Shown: piece after piece, positions 9,310 through 16,859 of the stretch
Numbering within the stretch: position 1 is the first letter of the stretch
Layout of the letters: every line of letters starts with the position of its first letter
Made by a program: the position numbers and the translations under genes
From: Pseudoalteromonas luteoviolacea NCIMB 1942
GTDB lineage: Bacteria > Pseudomonadota > Gammaproteobacteria > Enterobacterales > Alteromonadaceae
DNA: 64,000 bases
Reading direction: 5' to 3'
NCBI RefSeq assembly: GCF_001625595.1
Contig: NZ_AUXT01000210.1
Span: 25,357 to 89,356 of the forward strand
Notes under the pieces: generated by a model
The model's database searches: none
What the model was told of the DNA's origin: nothing
Seen by the model: the letters and a program-made list of their open reading frames with translations, nothing else

Positions 9310-11046
9310 ATGCAACAGTCTGGAAAGCAAATTTATAAAAGGCTTTTGACTTACACTTATGAATTTAAAGTTGCGGCATTTTTTGCTGTGTTTGGCATGC
9401 TTGGGTATGCGGCAATGGATGCGCTTTTTATCCAGTTAATGAAACCATTTATGGACGATGGATTAACACAGGGTAATCAAGATGTATTGGCAATGGCCCC
9501 AATCGTGGTGATTTTATTGGTAATCGGCAGAGGTATTTTTAACTATATGTCCTCGTATTGTTTGAGTTATGTGGGTTCTCAAGTCGTACGTAAATTGCGT
9601 CAACAGTTGTATGAACATATGTTATTTATGCCTGTTTCATTCCATGATAAACACTCAAATGGCGAATTAGTTTCGAAAATAACGTTTGATACCGAGCAAG
9701 TTCAACAGGCGGTTACGCGAGCTTTGCAAGTTGCAATCAGAGAAGGGGCATTTGTGGTGTTCTTACTTTGGGGTATGTTTGCGATTAGCTGGAAATTGTC
9801 TCTTCTCTTTTTAGTGATAGTTCCGTTTGTTGCGATTGTTGTGAGTGTTGTTTCTAAACGATTCAGGAAAATCTCAAAAAAAATCCAAGATGCGATGGGC
9901 GCAGTCACAAGAGGCTCTGAGCAGATGCTTTCTGGGCACAAAGAAATTCATGGATTTGGTGGCCAAGAAAAAGAAATTAAACACTTTTCGATGGTGAATA
10001 ATCACAATAGGCAACAACGTGTGAAAATGGATGCAACTCGCGCATTGAGCGTGTCTGTTATTCAGCTGATTGCAGCCAGTGCTATGGCGGTAGTACTAGC
10101 AATTATTGCAATGCCTGATGTACATGAGTCGTTGACTCCAGGCGTGGTCGCATCGCTTATCACCGCGATGGTGATGATGTTAAGGCCTCTAAAGCAACTG
10201 GCGAATGTAAATAGTGACTTTCAACGCGGTATTGCAGCAGCAACAAGTATATTTGAAGTACTAGACCAAGACAAAGAGAAGGACACAGGTTCCTACGAAG
10301 CAAAGGCGGTTCGCGGTGAGATTAGTGTTGAGAATGTGACATTTACTTACCCAACTAAAGACGAACCCGTGATCGAAAATTTATCACTGCATGTTGAAGC
10401 AGGTAAAAGTATTGCGTTAGTAGGGCGAAGTGGCTCAGGAAAATCGACTCTTTCTAACTTATTGCCGAGGTTTTATGAGCTTGATGCAGGAAAAGTGACA
10501 CTTGATGGTGTTGAGTTAACTGATTACTCTTTGGCATCTCTTCGCAAGCAATTTGCTTTGGTCTCTCAACATGTAACCCTATTTAATGACACTATCGCTA
10601 ATAACATTATGTATGGACTGGATGAGCCCCTTACAAATGAAGAGCTTGTAAACGTAGCTAAGCAAGCTCATGTTTGGGAGTTTGCTAAAGACCTACCTGA
10701 TGGATTGGACACGGAAGTTGGAGAAAATGGCGTCATGTTATCTGGTGGACAGAGACAGCGTATAGCCATTGCCCGAGCAATCGTAAAAGATGCACCTGTA
10801 CTTATTTTAGATGAGGCGACTTCAGCGCTGGATACCGAGTCTGAGCGTTTGATCCAAGAAGAATTAGAGCAGCTGATGAGAAATAAAACATCTATTGTGA
10901 TAGCTCACCGCTTATCTACAATAGAGAAATCTGATCAAATTTATGTGCTAAATAAAGGAAAAGTTTTAGAGCAAGGCAAGCATGAGGAACTATTAGCAAA
11001 AGACGGTGCATATGCCGCACTTTGTAAAATGCAATATGGTGAATAA
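9310..11046 (+). CDS. msbA: Lipid A export permease/ATP-binding protein MsbA
   Basis: A 578-residue half-transporter with six membrane segments in the first 320 residues and one ABC ATPase domain. Walker A is GRSGSGKST, the signature is LSGGQRQRIAIARA, Walker B is VLILDEATSALD and the switch is IAHRLST. MsbA flips lipid A-core across the inner membrane. Its place directly before lpxK, as in E. coli, separates it from other exporters of the family. It begins 63 bases after comEC, with TAGAGTAACGCT before the ATG. The lpxK gene starts 2 bases after its stop. Confidence 0.94.
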   Translation: MQQSGKQIYKRLLTYTYEFKVAAFFAVFGMLGYAAMDALFIQLMKPFMDDGLTQGNQDVLAMAPIVVILLVIGRGIFNYMSSYCLSYVGSQVVRKLRQQLYEHMLFMPVSFHDKHSNGELVSKITFDTEQVQQAVTRALQVAIREGAFVVFLLWGMFAISWKLSLLFLVIVPFVAIVVSVVSKRFRKISKKIQDAMGAVTRGSEQMLSGHKEIHGFGGQEKEIKHFSMVNNHNRQQRVKMDATRALSVSVIQLIAASAMAVVLAIIAMPDVHESLTPGVVASLITAMVMMLRPLKQLANVNSDFQRGIAAATSIFEVLDQDKEKDTGSYEAKAVRGEISVENVTFTYPTKDEPVIENLSLHVEAGKSIALVGRSGSGKSTLSNLLPRFYELDAGKVTLDGVELTDYSLASLRKQFALVSQHVTLFNDTIANNIMYGLDEPLTNEELVNVAKQAHVWEFAKDLPDGLDTEVGENGVMLSGGQRQRIAIARAIVKDAPVLILDEATSALDTESERLIQEELEQLMRNKTSIVIAHRLSTIEKSDQIYVLNKGKVLEQGKHEELLAKDGAYAALCKMQYGE

Positions 11047-11048
11047 AA

Positions 11049-12032
11049 TTGAACAAAATTGAAAAAAGCTGGTATCAACCTATCGGCATTTTAAATATTG
11101 CTCTATTGCCATTGAGTGCTTTGTTTTGGTTAGTGAGTAGTGTTCGCAGAGTGTTATTTAAGTTTGGTATTAAGTCCTCGTATAAAGCACATGTACCTGT
11201 TTTGATTGTCGGTAATATCGGTATTGGCGGCAACGGTAAGACACCATTTGTATTGTGGTTAGTGCCTTATTTAAATTCCCTTGGACTAAAAGTTGCCGTC
11301 ATTAGTAGAGGCTATGGTGCTAAGCCGCCTTATACACCCTACCAAGTCAGTGAACAAAGCACGCCAGAGCAAGCCGGTGATGAGCCTCTGCTGATTTTTA
11401 ATCGCCTTGGCTGTGATATAGTGATTGGCGGCGATAGAAAAGCAAGTATTGAGTATCTGATAGAACATAATGAGCCGGATATTATTATTAGTGACGATGG
11501 ACTTCAGCATTATCAGCTTGCGCGCGACATTGAAGTGTGTATTGTGGACAATGAGCGCCGGTTTGGTAACGGGTTACTGCTTCCTTCAGGACCGTTACGA
11601 GAACTTCCAGGGCGTTTAAAATCAGTGGACTTGGCGGTGTATAATGGTTCTATAAAAGAAGACGGCTATTCACTATGTACCTCTGGAATATACAGTGTAA
11701 AGACAGGCGAAAAGCTCAAAGCACATGCTACAAAAGGGATCGCAATAAGTGCGATCGGCAATCCATCTCGGTTTGAAAAGTCATTGCGAGCAAATGGAAT
11801 TACAATTACGCAAACAAAACACTTTGCCGATCATCACCTATACGGTGAACATGATTTCGAACCATATACAAATCAACCGGTGTTTATGACAGAAAAAGAT
11901 GCAGTTAAGTGCCAAAAATTTGCAAAAGAGAATTGGTACTTCTTGCGTGTAGACGCCGTTCCATCAGATGCACTTATAGAAAAGTTACATCGTTTATTAG
12001 AAAAGAAGGGGATTATTGGCCATGGCATTTGA
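11049..12032 (+). CDS. lpxK: Tetraacyldisaccharide 4'-kinase LpxK
   Basis: A 327-residue kinase that phosphorylates the 4' position of the lipid A disaccharide at the inner membrane. A hydrophobic segment lies near residues 15-35. The P-loop is unusual for the family, GNIGIGGNGKTPF. SRGYGAK, GDEPLLI and ISDDGLQHYQLARD are also diagnostic. It begins with TTG at 11049, two bases after the msbA stop. No better start is seen upstream of the conserved W and P residues, so the rare start is accepted. It overlaps ycaR by 11 bases. Confidence 0.93.
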   Translation: MNKIEKSWYQPIGILNIALLPLSALFWLVSSVRRVLFKFGIKSSYKAHVPVLIVGNIGIGGNGKTPFVLWLVPYLNSLGLKVAVISRGYGAKPPYTPYQVSEQSTPEQAGDEPLLIFNRLGCDIVIGGDRKASIEYLIEHNEPDIIISDDGLQHYQLARDIEVCIVDNERRFGNGLLLPSGPLRELPGRLKSVDLAVYNGSIKEDGYSLCTSGIYSVKTGEKLKAHATKGIAISAIGNPSRFEKSLRANGITITQTKHFADHHLYGEHDFEPYTNQPVFMTEKDAVKCQKFAKENWYFLRVDAVPSDALIEKLHRLLEKKGIIGHGI

Positions 12033-12219
12033 TACAAAACTATTGGAAATCATCGCTTGTCCAGTATGTAAAGGCAAGCTGGCATATGATAAAGAAAACA
12101 AAGAGTTAATTAGCACCGCGGCTAAGGTAGCGTACCCAATAAGAGATGACATTCCAGTATTGCTTGAAAATGAGGCACGCGAATTGAGTCTTGAAGAGGT
12201 TGAGAAGTGGAATTCATAG
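12022..12219 (+). CDS. ycaR: Trm112 family protein YcaR
   Basis: A 65-residue protein with the Trm112 pattern LLEIIACPVCKGKLAYD and PIRDDIPVLLENEAR. Only one CxxC is present, as in E. coli YcaR. Trm112 proteins act as small stabilising partners of methyltransferases in other organisms; the role in this LPS operon is not settled. A TTG two codons upstream (12016) is possible, but the ATG at 12022 gives the usual MAFDTKLLE start. It overlaps lpxK by 11 bases and kdsB by 13 bases, so translation is probably coupled. Confidence 0.88.
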   Translation: MAFDTKLLEIIACPVCKGKLAYDKENKELISTAAKVAYPIRDDIPVLLENEARELSLEEVEKWNS

Positions 12220-12962
12220 TTGTCATTCCGGCGCGCTACGCCTCAACGCGTTTACCGGGTAAACCACTTGTAGATATCTGTGGTAAAACCATGATCCAAC
12301 GGGTTTTTGAGCAAGCTGAAAAATCTGGAGCTAAGGCGGTTTACGTTGCGACTGATCATCAAAAGGTGTTGGATGAAGTAAAGACATTTACTGATAATGT
12401 ATTGATGACTAGAGAAGATCATCAGTCCGGCACCGAGCGTTTGGCAGAAGTAGTGGACATTTTAGGTTTGGATGATAAGACACTGATTGTTAATGTCCAA
12501 GGCGATGAGCCTTTACTTGAGCCCGAAAATATTACCCAAGTGGCTCAGCTGTTGTTTGCATCTTCTGCACCAATGGCAACGTTAAGTGTTGACATTGAAA
12601 GTGTCGAAGAAGTGTTGAACCCTAACGCGGTTAAAGTAGTCAGTGATGCAAATCATAATGCGTTGTATTTTTCTCGCGCATCAATTCCATTTCAGCGAGA
12701 TAGCATGATGGAATTAGATGAGAATAAAATACCTCTTGTGCATTTTAAGCGTCACGTGGGTATATATGCTTATCGCGCTGGGTTTATTAAAACTTATTTA
12801 GCGCTTAGCGTTTCGCCGCTTGAAGTCCAAGAGTCTTTAGAGCAGCTGAGAGTACTGTATCATGGCTACCCCATAAAAGTGACTAAGGCAGTTAAGCCTG
12901 TTCATGCAGGTGTAGATACGCCAGAAGATCTGGCACGTGTCATAGAGTACCTTAATGGTTAA
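12207..12962 (+). CDS. kdsB: 3-deoxy-manno-octulosonate cytidylyltransferase
   Basis: A 251-residue enzyme that activates KDO as CMP-KDO for LPS inner-core synthesis. The motifs IPARYASTRLPGKPL, TDHQKVLDEV, RTD-like REDHQSGTERLAEV and VNVQGDEPLLEP match the family at normal length. The start is GTG at 12207, preceded by GAAGAGG, and lies inside ycaR. Its stop overlaps the pseudouridine synthase gene by 8 bases. The run msbA-lpxK-ycaR-kdsB joins lipid A phosphorylation, KDO activation and transport in one unit. Confidence 0.94.
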   Translation: MEFIVVIPARYASTRLPGKPLVDICGKTMIQRVFEQAEKSGAKAVYVATDHQKVLDEVKTFTDNVLMTREDHQSGTERLAEVVDILGLDDKTLIVNVQGDEPLLEPENITQVAQLLFASSAPMATLSVDIESVEEVLNPNAVKVVSDANHNALYFSRASIPFQRDSMMELDENKIPLVHFKRHVGIYAYRAGFIKTYLALSVSPLEVQESLEQLRVLYHGYPIKVTKAVKPVHAGVDTPEDLARVIEYLNG

Positions 12963-13620
12963 GTTTGACATTATCGCCCATCACGCAGATTTTGTTGTTG
13001 CTTATAAGCCTAGTGGGATGAGTTTTCATAGTGAAAATGAAGCGGGTTTTGTCGCATTGCTTGAAAAACAGCTCGATACTAGCCTTTATCCTGTACATCG
13101 CTTAGATAAAGTCACCTCTGGTTTACTCGTTTTGGCAACTTCCAGCGATGCCGCACGTGAGCTAACAACGCTTTTTACCGAACGCTTGATCAATAAATTT
13201 TATCTGGCGCTTATCACCGATAAGCCTAAGAAAAAACAAGGTTGGATAAAAGGGGATATAGCTAAGTCTCGACGCGGTACTTTTAAGTTATTAAAAACTC
13301 AAGAGAACCCTGCAATTACAAGGTTTTATTCGGTAAGTGTGCAGGCAGGACTGCGAGCTTGTTTGATGAAACCTTTTAGCGGCAAGACACATCAATTACG
13401 TGTCGCGCTGAAAAGTTTGTCTGCGCCTATACTGGGTGATGAAAGCTATGGTGGAAGTGATTCTGATAGGGTATATCTTCACGCTTTTTACATCGCTTTT
13501 GATTGGCATGGTGAGCACATGAGCTATAGTGCGATACCAAAAGAGGGTGAACATTTCATGCATTTGTTAAAGCATGATGTATTTATTTCGTGGCAACAGC
13601 CAGAGCAGTTAGAGTGGTAA
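12955..13620 (+). CDS. RluA-like pseudouridine synthase (TIGR01621-type)
   Basis: A 221-residue enzyme with the pseudouridine synthase core. VAYKPSGMSFHSE forms the first motif and PVHRLDKVTSGLLVLA carries the catalytic aspartate. Later come FSGKTHQLRVALKSL and LGDESYGG. No S4 domain is present. The short length and lack of S4 fit the small RluA-like group rather than RluC or RluD; the RNA target is unknown. It overlaps kdsB by 8 bases and precedes tcdA by one base, so it shares their transcript. Confidence 0.86.
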   Translation: MVKFDIIAHHADFVVAYKPSGMSFHSENEAGFVALLEKQLDTSLYPVHRLDKVTSGLLVLATSSDAARELTTLFTERLINKFYLALITDKPKKKQGWIKGDIAKSRRGTFKLLKTQENPAITRFYSVSVQAGLRACLMKPFSGKTHQLRVALKSLSAPILGDESYGGSDSDRVYLHAFYIAFDWHGEHMSYSAIPKEGEHFMHLLKHDVFISWQQPEQLEW

Positions 13621-13621
13621 T

Positions 13622-14416
13622 ATGACAGAGCAAGATACATCACTACGATTTGGTGGTATTGGTAGGCTATATGGGAATGAACAGCTACTTTGGTTAAATG
13701 AAGCCAATTTTTGTGTAATCGGGATTGGCGGAGTGGGTAGTTGGGCAGCAGAAGCGTTAGCTCGAACCGGTATCGGACATATTACGCTGATCGACCTAGA
13801 TGATATTTGTGTGACGAATATTAACCGTCAATTGCACGCTGTCACAGACACTGTGGGTGAAATCAAAGCTGAAGCAATGAAAGCACGTTTAGAAAGTATT
13901 AACTCAGCTTGTAGGGTCACAGTAATTGATGATTTTATTACGCTTGAAAACATTAAAGAGCATATTCAAGGTTTTGATTACGTCATTGACTGCATTGATG
14001 CTGTAAAAGAAAAAGCAGCTTTGATTGCCCATTGCAAACGCAATAAAATTTCTGTGATTACAACTGGTGGGGCGGGTGGCCAAACGGATCCGAGCCAAAT
14101 TTGTTTTGGTGATGTTGCTAAAACAACGCATGATCCACTGTTGGCTAAAGTACGCTACTTACTACGAAAGCAATATAATTTCACATCAAATCCAAAACGT
14201 AAATTTGCTGTCGACTGCGTTTACTCCACAGAGCAGCTGGTTTACCCAACTGACGACGGCAGTGTGTGTAAAGCTAAGCAACAAGCTGATGGCAGTAAAA
14301 ATATGGATTGCGCAACGGGGTTTGGCTCCGCAACCATGGTAACGGGAAGTTTTGGTTTTTTCGCTGCTGCGAAATCTATTCGTAAATATTTAGATAAGCG
14401 CGAGAGAAGTCGCTAA
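13622..14416 (+). CDS. tcdA: tRNA threonylcarbamoyladenosine dehydratase TcdA (CsdL)
   Basis: A 264-residue E1-like ATPase that cyclises t6A37 in tRNA to ct6A. The nucleotide-binding motif is GIGGVGSWAAEALARTG, followed by LIDLDDICVTNINRQ with the conserved arginine. GGAGGQTDPSQI and the ending ATGFGSATMVTGSFGF are typical. CsdA and CsdE, which supply sulfur to it in E. coli, are encoded just downstream on the other strand, so the module is complete but convergent. The ATG follows the preceding stop by one base. Confidence 0.93.
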   Translation: MTEQDTSLRFGGIGRLYGNEQLLWLNEANFCVIGIGGVGSWAAEALARTGIGHITLIDLDDICVTNINRQLHAVTDTVGEIKAEAMKARLESINSACRVTVIDDFITLENIKEHIQGFDYVIDCIDAVKEKAALIAHCKRNKISVITTGGAGGQTDPSQICFGDVAKTTHDPLLAKVRYLLRKQYNFTSNPKRKFAVDCVYSTEQLVYPTDDGSVCKAKQQADGSKNMDCATGFGSATMVTGSFGFFAAAKSIRKYLDKRERSR

Positions 14417-14423
14417 TACTAAG

Positions 14424-14451
14424 CGCATTTCAGTTGTTTTACTGAAATGCG
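14424..14451. terminator. Shared hairpin between convergent tcdA and csdE
   Basis: CGCATTTCAGT (14424-14434) pairs perfectly with ACTGAAATGCG (14441-14451) over a TGTTTT loop. The right arm encodes the last codons of csdE, so that gene ends inside the stem. The tract after the stem is only weakly T-rich on either strand. It probably serves as a bidirectional terminator or 3' end stabiliser. Confidence 0.5.
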
Positions 14452-14846
14452 TTAACTTGCGCTTTTATACGCTCTATGATGGCTTTTACACCATTGCCAC
14501 GAGATGGGCTTAAGTGTTTTATCAATCCCATTTCTTCAAATAATTCATATGCGTCGACTTCTTTTGCTTCGTGAGGTAACAGATTATTGTAGGTTGCCAA
14601 TATTATGGCTAAAAGCCCTTTTACAATGCGTGTATCCGAGTCAGCAATGAGCACTAATCGCTCTTGATTTTCGTCTAAGTCTAAATGTAGCCAAACATTA
14701 CTCTCACATCCTTGAACGAGGGCGTCAGGAGTCTTAAGCGCTTCAGGTAAAGCTGGTAGTTTTTTTCCAAGCATCATAATTTCTCTGTACTTGGCCTGCC
14801 ATCCGCTTAAACTGTTTAGACGGTTTTGAATTTGAGTGATGTCCAT
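14439..14846 (-). CDS. csdE: SufE-family sulfur acceptor CsdE
   Basis: A 135-residue SufE-fold protein. The motif GCESNVWLHLD contains the sulfur-accepting cysteine near residue 48, and SDTRIVKGLLAIILATYN is the conserved helix. It takes persulfide from the neighbouring cysteine desulfurase and activates it. Its stop lies in the hairpin shared with tcdA. The start is 2 bases from the csdA stop, so the pair form an operon. CsdE is chosen over SufE because of the neighbouring csdA and tcdA; no sufBCD genes are nearby. Confidence 0.87.
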   Translation of the reverse strand: MDITQIQNRLNSLSGWQAKYREIMMLGKKLPALPEALKTPDALVQGCESNVWLHLDLDENQERLVLIADSDTRIVKGLLAIILATYNNLLPHEAKEVDAYELFEEMGLIKHLSPSRGNGVKAIIERIKAQVNAFQ

Positions 14847-14848
14847 GA

Positions 14849-16060
14849 TTATTCTTCCAACATATCAATAGTATCTTTCAAAGCATCGATAAATGTATCG
14901 ATGTCTTGGTATGAATTGTAAAATGCCAAGCTTACTCGGACAGTGCCCGACAATGATAAGTGCTCCATTAAAGGTTGAGTACAGTGATGGCCACTTCTGA
15001 CCGCAACACCATAGGTATTTAAAAAAGTGGCGATGTCGAAGTGATGCTCGTCTTTATATGTAAAACTAACAACACCTATATTTTGCTTAATGTCACCCCA
15101 AATTTTAACGCCCCCAATATCACTAAGTGCATCAACTAAATAGCGATACAGACATTGTTCATAGTGAGCAAGCGCAGAATCATCAATTGCATTCAGATAA
15201 TCGAGGGCTGCACCGAACCCTATAACTCCGCTGATATTAGGTGTGCCAGGTTCAAACTTGCCAGGGGCATCTCTAAACGTAGTGCCTGAAAAGCTCACTC
15301 GCTCTATCATTTCTCCACCAGTTTGGTAAACCGGCATGTCATTCAGTAGCTCATAACGACCGAAAAGGCCGCCAACACCGGTTGGTCCAAGCGCCTTATG
15401 GGCTGAAAAGACGAAAAAATCACAGCCTAAAGCTGTGAGATCAGGCCTTAGATGTAAAAAGGATTGCGCACCGTCTACAACTGTAATGGTCCCACATCGA
15501 CTTGCTATATCTATCAAAGAAGCTACGTCATGAATGTTGCCTAGCGCATTAGATGCGTGACACACACTGAGAATTTTAGGCTGCAACGTTTTAATTAATT
15601 GCTTTGAAGCTTCTAAATCCAAAATTCCTTGCGGGCTAATGGGCAGAGTTTCGATTCTGGCTCCAGTCCTGTGCGCGGCTTGTTGCCATGGAACAATATT
15701 GGCATGATGTTCAAGCGGTGAAATTAGAATTATATCCTCTTTATTCAGCTTGTCAGATAAGCCATATGCAATAAGGTTGAGGGAGTCTGTTGCGCCTTTA
15801 GTCCATACAACTTCCTTTGCAGCTACATTTAAAAAGTCGGCAAGCTTTGTTCTGACAGCTTCATACTGCGTTGTTGCGGCGGCGCTGAGGGTGTGTGCGC
15901 CACGATGTACATTCGCATTTTCTTGCTGGTAAAATTTATTCACCGCATCTATTACACTCTGCGGTTTTTGTGTTGTCGCAGCGGAGTCGAAGTAACAAAG
16001 AGTCTGCTCATCGACTTGAGTGTGTAACAATGGAAAATCTTTACGAAGTTGCTCGATCAA
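14849..16060 (-). CDS. csdA: Cysteine desulfurase CsdA (SufS-like, class II)
   Basis: A 403-residue PLP enzyme that removes sulfur from cysteine to form a persulfide. AATTQKPQSVIDA opens the fold, VVDGAQSFLH carries the PLP-binding Asp, and FSAHKALGPTGVG contains the Schiff-base lysine. VRSGHHCTQPLM carries the catalytic cysteine near residue 360. It pairs with csdE downstream. Together with TcdA they form the CSD sulfur-transfer set known from E. coli, linked there to ct6A modification. The ATG at 16060 is close to a proper start. Confidence 0.9.
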   Translation of the reverse strand: MIEQLRKDFPLLHTQVDEQTLCYFDSAATTQKPQSVIDAVNKFYQQENANVHRGAHTLSAAATTQYEAVRTKLADFLNVAAKEVVWTKGATDSLNLIAYGLSDKLNKEDIILISPLEHHANIVPWQQAAHRTGARIETLPISPQGILDLEASKQLIKTLQPKILSVCHASNALGNIHDVASLIDIASRCGTITVVDGAQSFLHLRPDLTALGCDFFVFSAHKALGPTGVGGLFGRYELLNDMPVYQTGGEMIERVSFSGTTFRDAPGKFEPGTPNISGVIGFGAALDYLNAIDDSALAHYEQCLYRYLVDALSDIGGVKIWGDIKQNIGVVSFTYKDEHHFDIATFLNTYGVAVRSGHHCTQPLMEHLSLSGTVRVSLAFYNSYQDIDTFIDALKDTIDMLEE

Positions 16061-16155
16061 TGTGTGTGCTCTGCAAGGACTATAAACGGCAGAATTCTAC
16101 CTAAATGTAGGGGCCTTGCAACCCTGTACTAAAAATTATGTAAAGCAAATGCAAA

Positions 16156-16177
16156 AAAGGCAGCTTGAGCTGCCTTT
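16156..16177 (-). terminator. Rho-independent terminator of the DUF4136 lipoprotein gene
   Basis: AAAGGCAGCT (16156-16165) pairs with AGCTGCCTTT (16168-16177) around a very short centre (functional loop TTGA/TCAA). Read on the minus strand, the stem runs into TTTTTTGC. It lies 17 bases past the stop of the DUF4136 gene. Confidence 0.75.
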
Positions 16178-16193
16178 CTTAGCTTATTAGAGT

Positions 16194-16745
16194 TTAATGT
16201 TGAGGCTCTGGTGGGAAGTTAGCCAGAATGTCTTTAACTGTATTATTGACCGACTCAGTTCGTTTTTCTGGGGACTGATTTTTTCTTAAACGGCCTTCTT
16301 TGGCACCACGCCAAACAAGCTGATTTGAAACACGATCAACGATGTCTATGACTAACGTGCCCACTTCATACTCCCTCGCTTGAGTTTGGGTATGCCAGCC
16401 AACGCCCCAGTAATTCCATCTTGCTGTGTAACTTGTATTAAAGGTATCAACATCGAGTTTTGTGTCTACAGAGGCATGAAAGTTAACCATGACATCCGCT
16501 TGCTGCGCATCAACTAACTTAAAACCATGCTGGCTCATTTCAGATTTAATCGCGTTACGAACTCGCTTCTCCATTAACTCGCTGATTTGATAATTTTCGG
16601 CACCGTTATCAAAGTCAGTGTCTGGTGACCAAGCAAACGTTTTATAGTTTGCGAATTTAACAGATTTATCATAATCCCAATCGGGCGTGTTAGTGCATGC
16701 GGTTAATACAAATAAACTCAAAGCTACAAGCAAGTTGCGAGTCAT
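16194..16745 (-). CDS. DUF4136 family lipoprotein
   Basis: A 183-residue protein with a lipoprotein signal (MTRNLLVALSLFVLTAC, lipobox LTAC with Cys17). After it come the DUF4136 features DYDKSVKFANYKTFAW and a hydrophobic strand ending GTLVIDIVDRVSNQLVWRG. It is likely anchored in the outer membrane, since Thr-Asn rather than Asp follows the Cys. No molecular function is known to me. It has its own terminator downstream and about 115 bases between it and mksB upstream, so it may be a separate unit. Confidence 0.85.
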   Translation of the reverse strand: MTRNLLVALSLFVLTACTNTPDWDYDKSVKFANYKTFAWSPDTDFDNGAENYQISELMEKRVRNAIKSEMSQHGFKLVDAQQADVMVNFHASVDTKLDVDTFNTSYTARWNYWGVGWHTQTQAREYEVGTLVIDIVDRVSNQLVWRGAKEGRLRKNQSPEKRTESVNNTVKDILANFPPEPQH

Positions 16746-16859
16746 TTTTTACTCCTTAACTAAGGCGTAATGCCTTTTTAAACAAATTGGGGCCTAAATT
16801 TATTAAATGTAATCACTAATTTAGCAATAGATAGACCCTAACTCTAAGACCAAAATTTA

